Program-made: the position numbers and the translations under genes
DNA from: RH-AL1 sp964235705
Lineage (GTDB): Bacteria > Pseudomonadota > Alphaproteobacteria > Rhizobiales > Beijerinckiaceae
Length of the DNA stretch: 64,000 nt
Direction of reading: 5' to 3'
Assembly: GCA_964235705.1 (NCBI GenBank)
Contig: CAXSDP010000015.1
Span: 1 to 64,000, forward strand
Notes under the pieces: generated by a model
Seen by the model: the letters and a program-made list of their open reading frames with translations, nothing else
Told to the model about the DNA's origin: nothing
Database searches by the model: none
In this document: one piece after another, positions 43,408 through 53,159 of the stretch
How positions within the stretch are numbered: the stretch's first letter is position 1
Layout of the letters: every line of letters starts with the position of its first letter

Positions 43408-44763
43408 ATGAAGCGAACCACCGTCAGTCTCGAGCAGAATAGTCGCGGCACGCTCCAGGACATCGTGGCGAGGCGCATGGATGCGGAACGCAAGGTGGTT
43501 CGCCAGGCGTCGGACCGGGAGTTCGCGCCCTTCGCCCAGACGACCGATTTTTCCACCCTTCCGGGCATGCAGGAGCTCAGGCTGCAGCGCTCGGCCGCCG
43601 ACGTCATCGGGCTGTCCAACCCGTTCTTCCGCGTCCATGAGGTTCGGGCTGGCGCCACGACGCGGATCGCCGGCAAGTCGTACGTGAACTTCTCGTCCTA
43701 TGATTACCTCGGCTTGAACGGGCACCCGGACGTCCAGGCCGCCGCCTCGGGCGCGATCGCCGACTTCGGGACATCGTGCTCGGCGAGCCGCCTCGTCGCC
43801 GGCGAGCGGCCGCTGCACCGCGACCTCGAGCGCGCCCTGGCCGACCATTACGGGCAGGAGGATTGCGTGGTCTTCGTCAGCGGCCACGCGACGAACGTCA
43901 CCGCGATCGGCTCCCTCCTCGGGCCGAAGGACGTCGTCGTCCACGACAGTCTCGCGCACAACAGCATCGTTCTCGGCGCCACCTTGTCCGGTGCCGCGCG
44001 CCGGTCCTTTCCCCACAACGACACGGTCGCGCTCGACCGCATCCTGAACTCCTGTCGCGCCCAGTACGAGCGTGTGCTGATCGTGGCGGAAGGCTTGTAC
44101 AGCATGGACGGCGATTGCGCCGACTTGTCGGCCTTCGTCGACATCAAGCGTCGTCACGGCGCCTGGTTGATGATCGACGACGCGCACGGTCTCGGGGTGC
44201 TCGGCGAGACGGGCAAGGGCATCTTCGAATTGTGCGGGGTCGAGCCGCGTGACGTCGACATCTGGATGGGGACGATGTCGAAGACGCTGTCGAGCTGCGG
44301 CGGTTACATCGCGGGCTGCCGAACGCTCGTCGAATATCTCAAATGCATGTCCGGGGGCTTCATCTACAGCGTGGGTATGCCCCCGCCCATGGCCGCCGCC
44401 GCCCTCGCGGCCCTGCGGGCGATGGGCCGCGAGCCGCAACGCGTCGCCCAGTTACGACGCAACAGCGCGCTGTTCTGGACGCAAGCCAAGGCCCGCAGGT
44501 TGGACGTGGGATCGAGCGAGGGTCACGCGATCGTCCCCGTGGTCGTTCACTCCTCGCTCGCGGCGGTCACGCTGAGCCAGAAGCTGTTCGAGCGCGGCAT
44601 CAACGTGCAGCCCATCATCCATCCCGCCGTACCGGAGCGGGCCGCCCGCCTGCGTTTCTTCCTGTCGTCGGAGCACACCCCCGAGCAGATCACGACGACC
44701 ATCCAGGCCATCGCCGAATGCATGGATGCGCGCCAAGCCTCGGGCTACACGCTGACGACCTGA
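43408..44763 (+). CDS. alpha-oxoamine synthase (SPT/AONS-like PLP enzyme)
   Basis: PLP-dependent enzyme of 451 residues that would condense an acyl thioester with an amino acid and release CO2, giving an amino-ketone. Family features: NFSSYDYLGL, SRLVAGERPLHRDLE, the PLP-binding DDAHGLGVLGETGKG and the Schiff-base Lys292 in TMSKTLSSCGGYIAG, followed by FIYSVGMPPP. Serine palmitoyltransferase and 8-amino-7-oxononanoate synthase are the nearest groups. A ~50-residue N-terminal extension precedes the fold. GTG 43369 is an alternative start. It precedes the thioesterase-less PKS by 236 bases, so it probably takes the PKS chain. Confidence 0.88.
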   Translation: MKRTTVSLEQNSRGTLQDIVARRMDAERKVVRQASDREFAPFAQTTDFSTLPGMQELRLQRSAADVIGLSNPFFRVHEVRAGATTRIAGKSYVNFSSYDYLGLNGHPDVQAAASGAIADFGTSCSASRLVAGERPLHRDLERALADHYGQEDCVVFVSGHATNVTAIGSLLGPKDVVVHDSLAHNSIVLGATLSGAARRSFPHNDTVALDRILNSCRAQYERVLIVAEGLYSMDGDCADLSAFVDIKRRHGAWLMIDDAHGLGVLGETGKGIFELCGVEPRDVDIWMGTMSKTLSSCGGYIAGCRTLVEYLKCMSGGFIYSVGMPPPMAAAALAALRAMGREPQRVAQLRRNSALFWTQAKARRLDVGSSEGHAIVPVVVHSSLAAVTLSQKLFERGINVQPIIHPAVPERAARLRFFLSSEHTPEQITTTIQAIAECMDARQASGYTLTT

Positions 44764-44888
44764 CGGCGACCTTTGACGCGTCATCGGAAGAGGGGCCGCG
44801 AGACGGCCGCCCTCGCGGGAACGTGACGCGCCCTGCCGCGGCATCATGCCGTCAGGCGCGCCGTGGCGCCGGTCCCGATGTCCCTATC

Positions 44889-44918
44889 TTGACAGGGTCG
44901 AGAGCGTCGGAACAACAT
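44889..44918 (+). promoter_or_regulatory. weak candidate promoter before the PKS
   Basis: A perfect TTGACA at 44889-44894 is followed by AT-richer sequence but the -10 at normal spacing is poor (acaaca); taagat occurs 23 bases downstream. Low confidence. Confidence 0.2.
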
Positions 44919-44999
44919 AAGATACGCTTTGGCCGAACTGCGGTACCCGGTCGAACTTCGGGTCGACGGTCGGACTTCCAGCTTGGATCAGGGTGATCG

Positions 45000-47900
45000 A
45001 TGCGTCTCAAGCCTTCTGCTGCATCCCTTTCGACGGCGGTGGAAAAGTCGACCTCGCCCATCCGTTCCCACGACTCGCGCGATCACGACCGAGGCGACAT
45101 CGCCATCGTGGGGCGGTCGTGCCGGCTCCCCGGCGCGCCTTCGGTGGCCGACTTGTGGACCATGCTGGTCGAAGGGCGATGCGCGATCACCCGCATCCCG
45201 GACGATCGGTGGTCGCTCGACCGCATGCTTCATCCCCGCGGGCCGGAACGGGGAAAGACCTACACCTGGTCGGCCGGGACGCTCGACGACATCTGGGGTT
45301 TCGACCCAGCAGCCTTCGGTTTGTCGCCGCGCGAGGCCGAGCAGATGGACCCGCAGCAGCGCGTCCTGCTCGAACTCGCCTGGGAGGCGCTGGAAGACGC
45401 CGGCATTCGACCCTCCGCCATGGCCGGCACCGACACCGGCGTGTTCATCGGCGCCTCAGCGCTCGATCACGCGAACCTGCGCATCCTCGATATCGCCGCA
45501 GCCGACGCCTACATGATGACCGGCAACACGCTGTCCATCATCTCCAACCGCATCTCCTACATCTTCGACCTGCACGGCCCGAGCTTCACCGTCGACACCG
45601 CCTGCTCCTCCGCGCTCGTGGCGCTCAACGAGGCGGTCGTCAGCCTGCGCAGCGGCCGGATCGACACGGCCATCGTCGGCGGCATCAACATCCTGGCGAG
45701 CCCGCACAGTTTCGTCGGCTTCTCCCAGGCATCCATGCTGTCGCGGCGCGGCCTGTGCCAAGCCTTCTCCGCCGGCGCCGACGGTTATGTCCGCGCGGAA
45801 GGCGGCGCCGTGCTCGTGCTGCGCACGCGCGAGGCGGCGGAGCGGGCCGGCGACCGGGTTTACGCCCATATCGTGGGGTCCGACGTCAACTCGGACGGTC
45901 GGACGAACGGCATCTCGCTGCCCTCGAAGGTTTTCCAGGCGCGCCTCCTGGAGAAGCTGTACATCGAGCGTGGCCTGGACCTCGACGCCATCGCCTTCGT
46001 CGAGGCGCACGGGACCGGCACGCCGGTCGGTGACCCGATCGAGGCGACCGCCATCGGCGAAACCCTGGCGCGAGGGCGCGCCGAACCGCTGCCGATCGGC
46101 TCCGTCAAGACCAACATCGGCCATATGGAGGCGGCCTCGGGCCTGGGCGGCGTGCTCAAGGCGATGCTGGCGCTGGAACACGACCTGCTGCCCGCCTCGC
46201 TCCACAGCGGCGAGCTCAATCCGCACATCGACTTCGCCGACCTGAACCTCGCGGTCGCGCGGGAAGCGCTGCCGCTCACTCGCCAAGCCGGCCTGCGGCG
46301 CCTCGCCGGCGTCAACTCGTTCGGTTTCGGCGGCACCAACGCCCACGTCGTGCTGGCGGACGCGCCGGTCGTCGCCGCCTCGCCGGTCGCGGTCGCGCCG
46401 TCCTACCTCGTCCTATCCGCCCACAGCCGGGCCGCGCTCGGCGCCCTCGTCGCCGACTATGCCGCGCGGCTCGATGCCGCCGACGAGGCGTCGGCGACGG
46501 CGATCGTGGCCGCCACCGGATCCCGCCGCGATCGGCTGCCGCACCGCCTCGTCCTCCCGACCGGGCCGCGCGCGGAGATGGTCGCCTCGCTCGACCGGCT
46601 CTGCGAGGAGGAGGGGGTCGTGGTCGGCGCGGCGCGCGGCACGGCGATCGAGCGCGACGCGCCGGTTTGCTTCGTGTTCTCCGGCAACGGCAGTCAGTTC
46701 GCCGGCATGGGCCTCGTCGCCTACGCGCGCAACCCCGTGTTCCGGGCGCGGATCGACGCCATCTCCGAGGCCTTCGAGGCCTTGGCCGGCTGGTCCATCG
46801 TCGAGACGCTGCACGCCGACGACCTCGGCCAAAGGCTGGAGCTGACGCAGATCTCGCAGCCCCTGCTGTTCGCGATCCAGTCCGCCGCCTGCCACGCGCT
46901 CGCGGCGCTGGGGCTGACGCCGTCCTTCGTCGTCGGCCACAGCGTCGGCGAGGTCGCCGCCGCGGAAGCCGCCGGCATCCTCGACGATGCCAACGCCCTC
47001 AAGACCATCTTCTCGCGCTCCCTCCACCAGGAGCTGACGCTCGGCCTCGGCGGCATGGCGGTCGTGATCGGCTCCCGTGAAACGACCGAGGCGATCCTCG
47101 AAACGCTGCCGGGCCTCGGGATCGCGGCCAGCAACTCGCCGAGGGCCTTCACCGTTTCGGGGACCAAAGAGGACATCGCGAAGCTTCCCGATACCGCGCG
47201 TCGCCACAAGGCCCGTGTGCGCAAGCTCGACCTCCAGTATCCTTTCCACAGCGCGCTGATGGCGCCCGTCGAGCGTCCCCTGTTGCGCAGCCTCGCCGGG
47301 TTGAAACACGGCCCGGCGTCCCGCGCCACGTTCCTGTCCACCGTCACCGGCGCCGGTGTCGAGCACGACGAACTCGATGCCCATTACTGGTGGCGCAACG
47401 TCCGCGAGCCGGTCCTGTTCTCGGACGCGGTCACCGTCGCCGCCAAGGCGGGCGCGCGCGTCTTCGTCGAGATCGGCCCCAACCCGACGCTGCTCTCGCA
47501 CATCAACGACACGATCGACGAGCGGACCGCGACGATCGCGACCCTCGGCATCATGGAGAAGCGCGATAAGGGCGGCGATCCCCTCGCCGCCGCCGTCGCC
47601 CTCGCCATCGCGCGCGGCGCGGCGATCGATGAGGCCAAGGCGTTCGGCTCTGGCCCCGCCGCCGGCATGGGCGTGGCGCTGCCGACCTATCCTTGGCAAC
47701 GCAAGACGTACCGCTTGCCGGACACGGTGGAATCCCCCGGCCTGATCCGCTCGGCCCATTGGCACCCGTTGATCGGCGCCCGTTACGGGGCCGACACGCT
47801 GGAGTGGCATTCGAGCCTCGACACCTCCATGCACCCCTGGCTGGCCGACCATTGCGTCGACGGCCGCGCGATCCTGCCGGGTGCCGCTTTCGCCGAGATG

Positions 47901-50900
47901 GCGCTGGCGGTGGCCCGCGACTGGTTGGGCACGGAGCAGGCGACCATCGCCGACCTCGAGATCACCAGCCCGATGCAACTCACCCCGGACGCGTCGCGCG
48001 AGGTGCTCTGCCGTCTGTCGCCATCCACCAACCAGCTGGAGATCCTCAGCCGCCCCCGGCTCGGGCAGACGCCCTGGCAGACCCACGCGAGCGCCAAGAT
48101 CGTGCGCGACGCGACGCTCGGCATCCTGCCCGAGGCCGACGATCACGCGCCGCTCTCGCCATCCCATCCCGTCACCGGCGCCGAGATCTACGCCATGGCG
48201 GAGCGGGCGGGGCTGCAATACGGCCCATCCTTCCGAAAGCTGGCGACGGCGTCGGCGGTGCGGCCCGACCGCATCGTCCTCGACCTGACCAAGGAGGACG
48301 GCGATCCCGCCTTCGGCGTCGATCCGGCGCGCATGGACGCGTGCTTCCACGCGCTGGTGCTGATCTTCTCCAGCCTGCGCGACGCCGTCCACGGCACCGC
48401 CTACATCCCGGTCCGCTTCGGCGAGATCATGCTGCGCCGCCCGGGCGCGACCTTCACCAAGGCGCGCATCGACGTGCTGCGGCGGGACGAGCGCATCATC
48501 ATCGCCAACTTCCTGCTGACCGACGCGGCGGGTGACGTCGTCGTGTTCATGCGCGAGGCCCGCTTCCAGGCCATTCGTACGACGCGCTCCGCCGACGCCG
48601 TCAAGCAGATGATCTATCAGACGGCGGTGCTGGCCAGCGAGCCGACCGCCGCGCGCAACGACAGGCCCGTCGCTCTTTCCGCGTTCCACGCCGCCGACGA
48701 TGGCGCCACGGCGATGTCCGACGACTTCGTGCTGCTGGAGGGATGGGCGACGGCGCTCGCGCTGCAAACCGCGCGCGACCTCGCCACCGCCAATTTCATC
48801 GACGTCGAGGCGCTTGTCGGCACCGGGCGCCTACCGGCCAAGACGCGCCTCTGGCTCGAAACCATGCTGGTGTCCCTCGACCGCTCCGGCCTGTGCCACA
48901 AGGATCGGTTGGGTCGCCACATCGACCCCGAGGTCGACCTGCCCGATCCCAACGAGATCCTGCGCACGATCGCCCACGAGCATCAGGAGCTTTCGGCCGA
49001 GCTCCTCGTGGCGGCGAGCACCGTCAATGCCATCCGTGCCATCGTCGCCGGGAGCGGCGACACGCTGAACCGACTCTTGTCCGTCAAGGTCATCGACGGG
49101 TTCGAACTGGGTTCGAGCCACGCGCACGCGGCGGCGGCGTCCCTTGGCGCGCTGCTGCGGGCATCGTGCGCCTCGTGGCCCAAGGATCGCGCCATGCGCA
49201 TCCTGCAGGTCGGCTATGGTCCGCTGACGAGCCTCGTCGTGCCGCTCGGCGACGCGATGCAGGCGCGCGTCGTCGTCCTCGACCCCGACCGCCGGCGCCT
49301 GGAGCGCGCGCGCATGAGCTTCGTCGACCGGGGCGACCTCGGCTTCGTCGACAAGATCGAGGACCTGCCCGCCGACGGTTTCGACATCGTGGTCGCGGCC
49401 GGGGCGCTGCACCGGCATCGCCGGCGCCTCGGCTTCTGGGCGGGCCTGCGCCGCGCGATGGCGCCGGGGGCGCTCTTCGCCGCCATCGAGCCGGCGCCGT
49501 CCTTCTTCCGCGACCTCGTGCTTGGCCTCGACGCCTGCCTCGCCGCGGATGAAACCTTCGACGGCTTCTCCGTGACCGACGCGGATTGGTTGGAAACGAT
49601 GCAGGCGGTGGGCCTGAGCGGCGCGCAGGTGTCCCCGATCTCGACGAAGGCCGGCTCGGCGCTGCTGCTGAGCGCGCAGCTCGAACCCGAGCGCCGGCAT
49701 TGGAGCGGATCGGGCAACGCGATCATCGTGGGCGACGGCGACGCGCGCTCCTCCCAGACGATGTCTGCCTTCGCGACGCTGCTCGCCTCGGCCGGCGTCC
49801 ACGTCACCATGGTGCTCGACGGCGCCATCGAGGCCGAGCACTTGGCGGAAGCGCCGGCTTTTGTGGTCATCTTCGCCAACGAGCCGGACCGGCACGTTTC
49901 GGCGGTCAAGGGCCTGACCGAGCAGTGCATGCGCTTGAAGGGCGTGGCGGATGCGCTCGGCTCGCTGACGACGCGGATGTGGATCGTCACCGCGGGCGCG
50001 ACCGCGTCGCGCGCGGAGTGCGGCGACGTCGCCGCCGGCCTGTGGGTCTTCAGCCGTACGGTGGCGAACGAGAAGCCGACGCTCGACATCCGCCGCGTCG
50101 ACGTCGCCGACACCATGCGGGCGGACGCGTTGGCCGAGCGGCTGCGCGACCTGGTCCTGTGCGACACGGACGAGACGGAGATCGTGCTGCGGCCGGACGT
50201 GACCCAGGTCGTGCGCTTCGAGACCGGATCGAGCCACGACCACCGCGGCGGCAAGGCGGAGGCCGCCCGGCTCAAGCGGGGCGAGGGATCGGGCATCGAC
50301 CGCATCCATTGGGACGCGATCGCGCGCCAGGTGCCCGGCCCGTCCGATGTCGAGGTCGCGGTCGAAGCGATCGGCCTCAATTTCCGCGACGTCATGTTCG
50401 GCCTCGGGCTGCTGCCGGAGGAGATCCTCGAACACGGCTTCGCCGGCCCGACCCTCGGCCTCGAATGCTCCGGCCGCGTCGAGCGCGTCGGGGCGGCGGT
50501 GAAGGGCTTCAAGCCGGGCGACCGCGTCATCGCCTTCGCCAAGAACGCCTTCTCGACCCACGTCACGACACCGGCGGCGCTCGTCGCGGCCATCCCGGGC
50601 GACCTGTCCTTCGAAACCGCCGCGACCATTCCCGTGGCCTTCCTGACCGCTTATCACGCGTTGATGCTGTGCGCCCGGCTCAAGCCGGGTGAAACGGTGC
50701 TGATCCACGGGGGCGCCGGCGGTGTCGGCCTCGCCGCGATCCAGATCGCCCACTGGCGCGGCGCCCGCGTGATCGCCACCGCCGGCTCGCCGGAGAAGCG
50801 CGCGCTCTTGTCCTCCCTCGGCGCCGAGCACGTGTTCGACAGTCGCTCCGGCGCCTTCGCCGAGGATGTCCGCCGCGTGACGGGGGAGGGCGTCGCCGTG

Positions 50901-52502
50901 GTGCTCAACAGCCTGTCCGGTGAGGCGATGGAACGCTCGATCGGCATCCTGAAGCCGTTCGGTCGCTTCGTCGAACTCGGCAAGCGCGACTACGTCGCCA
51001 ACACCCACGTCGGCCTGCGGCCGTTCCGGCGCAACCTGTCGTATTTCGGCGTCGACCTCGACCAGCTGCTGATCGACGAGCCGGCCACGAGCAAGCTGCT
51101 GATGCGGTCCGTGCTCCGGTTGTTCGCCAGCGGCGAGCTGGTGCCGCTGCCCTACCGCGCCTTCGACGCGAACGAGACCACGGAGGCGTTCCGGTTGATG
51201 CAGCAGTCGGGGCACGTCGGCAAGCTGGTGGTGCGCCCGCCCGCCCTCGCCGACGTCGCGGTGCGGCAGCGCCGTACCTTCCCCGTCGCGTCGGATCGGC
51301 TGCACCTCATCACCGGCGGCTTCGGCGGCTTCGGGCTGGAAACCGCGCGCTGGCTCGCCGCCAAGGGCGCGCGCAACATCATGCTGGTCGGCCGCAGCGG
51401 CGCGGCGAGCCCGGCCGCCCGCGAGGCCCTGGCCTCGCTCGCGGCCCAAGGCGTGCGCGTCCGCGCGGAGGCGCTCGACATCTCCGACAAGGCGGCGACG
51501 CAGCGCCTCTTCGCGCGGTTCGGCAAGGACCTGCCGGTGTTGGGCGGGATCATCCATGCCGCCATGGTGCTCGACGACGCGATGCTCGCGACCCTCACGC
51601 CTGAGAAGATGGAGCGCGTGCTCCGGCCCAAGGTCGCCGGCGCCGAGAACCTCGACCGGCTGACGCGCGGCATGCGGCTCGACTATTTCGTGCTGTACTC
51701 GTCCGCGACGACGCTGATCGGCAACCCGGGCCAGGCGGCCTACGTGGCGGCGAACGGCCACCTGGAAGGGCTGGCGCGCCGCCGCCGCCGCGCGGGCTTG
51801 CCGGCGCTGGCCGTCGCTTGGGGCGCGATCGAGGACGTCGGCGTGCTAGCCCGCTCCGACGCGACGCGCGAGGCGCTCGCCGCCCGCGTCGGCATCAAGG
51901 GCATGATCGCGCAGGACGCCCTGCGCCTGATGGGCGAGGCGCTCGGCACGCCCAACGCCGACGCCGTGGTGACGATCGCGCCCATCAACTGGTCCGCCGC
52001 CCGCCAGCACCTGTCCGTGCTGAAGGCGCCGGCCTATCGCAAGCTCGCCAGCCAGGACGAGGCGACGACCGCCGACAAGGACAAGGTCGACATCGCCGCG
52101 CTGGTCGCCGCCAATACGCCGGACGAGGCGCGCAAGGTCATCAGCGGGCTCATCATCGACGAGATCGCGCGCGTGCTGCGGTTGCCGCGCGAGGACGTGG
52201 CCCGGACGACGCCGCTGTCGGAGATCGGCCTCGACTCGCTGATGGCGGTGGAACTCGCGCTCGGGCTGGAGGAGCGCTTCACCCTCAACGCCCCGCTCTC
52301 GACGACGGCGAGCAGCTTCACCGTCAACGAACTCGCCGACCACGTCATCGGGCTGGCGACCGGGACGTTGAGCGAGGACGAGGCGATCACGCGCACGATG
52401 GTGGAGCGCCACCTCGGATCCTCGGCCGAGGCGCACGACCTTGGGGATCGCGTCGAACAGGTCCGGGCGAACAGCCACACGATGAAGGGCATCCTCAACT
52501 GA
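45000..52502 (+). CDS. single-module highly reducing type I polyketide synthase
   Basis: A 2,500-residue multidomain enzyme. KS (~30-455): Cys202 in DTACSSAL, His337 in EAHGTGT, His375 in NIGHMEAASG. AT (~555-870): Ser648 in GHSVGE, malonyl-type by eye. DH (~920-1200): His951 in HCVDGRAILPG, Asp1113. MT-like (~1370-1540): VGYGPLTS replaces the usual glycine-rich SAM loop, probably inactive. ER (~1755-2065): NADPH loop GGAGGVG. KR (~2100-2290): TGGFGGFG and Tyr2248. ACP (~2380-2460): Ser2413 in GLDSLMAV. All reductive domains look competent, so an iterative, saturated chain is expected. No thioesterase or reductase is present; release by the adjacent oxoamine synthase is inferred. Confidence 0.96.
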   Translation: MRLKPSAASLSTAVEKSTSPIRSHDSRDHDRGDIAIVGRSCRLPGAPSVADLWTMLVEGRCAITRIPDDRWSLDRMLHPRGPERGKTYTWSAGTLDDIWGFDPAAFGLSPREAEQMDPQQRVLLELAWEALEDAGIRPSAMAGTDTGVFIGASALDHANLRILDIAAADAYMMTGNTLSIISNRISYIFDLHGPSFTVDTACSSALVALNEAVVSLRSGRIDTAIVGGINILASPHSFVGFSQASMLSRRGLCQAFSAGADGYVRAEGGAVLVLRTREAAERAGDRVYAHIVGSDVNSDGRTNGISLPSKVFQARLLEKLYIERGLDLDAIAFVEAHGTGTPVGDPIEATAIGETLARGRAEPLPIGSVKTNIGHMEAASGLGGVLKAMLALEHDLLPASLHSGELNPHIDFADLNLAVAREALPLTRQAGLRRLAGVNSFGFGGTNAHVVLADAPVVAASPVAVAPSYLVLSAHSRAALGALVADYAARLDAADEASATAIVAATGSRRDRLPHRLVLPTGPRAEMVASLDRLCEEEGVVVGAARGTAIERDAPVCFVFSGNGSQFAGMGLVAYARNPVFRARIDAISEAFEALAGWSIVETLHADDLGQRLELTQISQPLLFAIQSAACHALAALGLTPSFVVGHSVGEVAAAEAAGILDDANALKTIFSRSLHQELTLGLGGMAVVIGSRETTEAILETLPGLGIAASNSPRAFTVSGTKEDIAKLPDTARRHKARVRKLDLQYPFHSALMAPVERPLLRSLAGLKHGPASRATFLSTVTGAGVEHDELDAHYWWRNVREPVLFSDAVTVAAKAGARVFVEIGPNPTLLSHINDTIDERTATIATLGIMEKRDKGGDPLAAAVALAIARGAAIDEAKAFGSGPAAGMGVALPTYPWQRKTYRLPDTVESPGLIRSAHWHPLIGARYGADTLEWHSSLDTSMHPWLADHCVDGRAILPGAAFAEMALAVARDWLGTEQATIADLEITSPMQLTPDASREVLCRLSPSTNQLEILSRPRLGQTPWQTHASAKIVRDATLGILPEADDHAPLSPSHPVTGAEIYAMAERAGLQYGPSFRKLATASAVRPDRIVLDLTKEDGDPAFGVDPARMDACFHALVLIFSSLRDAVHGTAYIPVRFGEIMLRRPGATFTKARIDVLRRDERIIIANFLLTDAAGDVVVFMREARFQAIRTTRSADAVKQMIYQTAVLASEPTAARNDRPVALSAFHAADDGATAMSDDFVLLEGWATALALQTARDLATANFIDVEALVGTGRLPAKTRLWLETMLVSLDRSGLCHKDRLGRHIDPEVDLPDPNEILRTIAHEHQELSAELLVAASTVNAIRAIVAGSGDTLNRLLSVKVIDGFELGSSHAHAAAASLGALLRASCASWPKDRAMRILQVGYGPLTSLVVPLGDAMQARVVVLDPDRRRLERARMSFVDRGDLGFVDKIEDLPADGFDIVVAAGALHRHRRRLGFWAGLRRAMAPGALFAAIEPAPSFFRDLVLGLDACLAADETFDGFSVTDADWLETMQAVGLSGAQVSPISTKAGSALLLSAQLEPERRHWSGSGNAIIVGDGDARSSQTMSAFATLLASAGVHVTMVLDGAIEAEHLAEAPAFVVIFANEPDRHVSAVKGLTEQCMRLKGVADALGSLTTRMWIVTAGATASRAECGDVAAGLWVFSRTVANEKPTLDIRRVDVADTMRADALAERLRDLVLCDTDETEIVLRPDVTQVVRFETGSSHDHRGGKAEAARLKRGEGSGIDRIHWDAIARQVPGPSDVEVAVEAIGLNFRDVMFGLGLLPEEILEHGFAGPTLGLECSGRVERVGAAVKGFKPGDRVIAFAKNAFSTHVTTPAALVAAIPGDLSFETAATIPVAFLTAYHALMLCARLKPGETVLIHGGAGGVGLAAIQIAHWRGARVIATAGSPEKRALLSSLGAEHVFDSRSGAFAEDVRRVTGEGVAVVLNSLSGEAMERSIGILKPFGRFVELGKRDYVANTHVGLRPFRRNLSYFGVDLDQLLIDEPATSKLLMRSVLRLFASGELVPLPYRAFDANETTEAFRLMQQSGHVGKLVVRPPALADVAVRQRRTFPVASDRLHLITGGFGGFGLETARWLAAKGARNIMLVGRSGAASPAAREALASLAAQGVRVRAEALDISDKAATQRLFARFGKDLPVLGGIIHAAMVLDDAMLATLTPEKMERVLRPKVAGAENLDRLTRGMRLDYFVLYSSATTLIGNPGQAAYVAANGHLEGLARRRRRAGLPALAVAWGAIEDVGVLARSDATREALAARVGIKGMIAQDALRLMGEALGTPNADAVVTIAPINWSAARQHLSVLKAPAYRKLASQDEATTADKDKVDIAALVAANTPDEARKVISGLIIDEIARVLRLPREDVARTTPLSEIGLDSLMAVELALGLEERFTLNAPLSTTASSFTVNELADHVIGLATGTLSEDEAITRTMVERHLGSSAEAHDLGDRVEQVRANSHTMKGILN

Positions 52503-52508
52503 GGGGCG

Positions 52509-53005
52509 TCACGCCCGTTCGCCCAGCATCGCCGCGCCGATCGCCGGGACCGGGCGATCGACGCCCACCGTGCCGGCCAGCGTCAGGCCGGCCGGCGCGT
52601 GACGGGGATCGGGGCCGAGCCTGGAATTGGACGAACTCGGTCCTGTTGGTGCGACCGATCAGGGCGAAGCCCAGGCGTCGCGTCCTCGCGTGGGCGGGGC
52701 TCCGCCCAGCACCCTCGACCCCGCCCGCGTCACCTGCCCGTGGACGTCGAACAGGTCCTTGACCGAGATGGTATGCCGGCGAAGCGCGAAGGGGTCGCTC
52801 CCACCCATCGCAGCCCGTCCCCGCACTCGGCGGTGGCCAGCGCCGTCGCGCGATTGACGTGGAGCAAGGTGCGCGCCCCTTCGCCGCCCTCGTCCTCGAC
52901 GCGCGCGAGGCAAGCCTCGACCAGGGCTACCGCGCTCGTGCGGCCACCCTCCAGCGCGGCGGCGTAGGTGTCCAACGTCCATCGGTGCTGGGGCTGGGTC
53001 ATCAT
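52509..53005 (-). pseudogene. degraded amidase-signature-family gene
   Basis: The N-terminus is intact (TLDTYAAALEGGRTSAVALVEACLARV), then a shift leads to ISVKDLFDVHGQVTRAGSRVL, another to FALIGRTNRTEFVQF, and a large deletion joins the C-terminal LTLAGTVGVDRPVPAIGAAML ending at 52509. These are ordered pieces of an amidase; the Ser-Ser-Lys catalytic core after TNxTEF is lost. It lies tail-to-tail with the PKS. Confidence 0.8.
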
Positions 53006-53159
53006 CGGGTCGATCCTGGGGGTGCGGCAGCTCGATCCGTGACCGGTCCCGCCGGGAAAGCACGGGCGGGCGTCCACGTCGTTCCTCCTAACGTTACGTT
53101 AACCATGCGGGCGTCAGTTTCGATGGGCACCGCGTCGCGGTCAAGCTTGCGGGATCTCC

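Noticed and set aside
48831..51761. Very long open frame (976 codons) antisense to the PKS
   Set aside because: Composition-driven: high GC leaves few stops in the antisense frame. The translation is Arg/Ala/Asp/Gly-rich with no domain, while the sense strand has complete PKS motifs.
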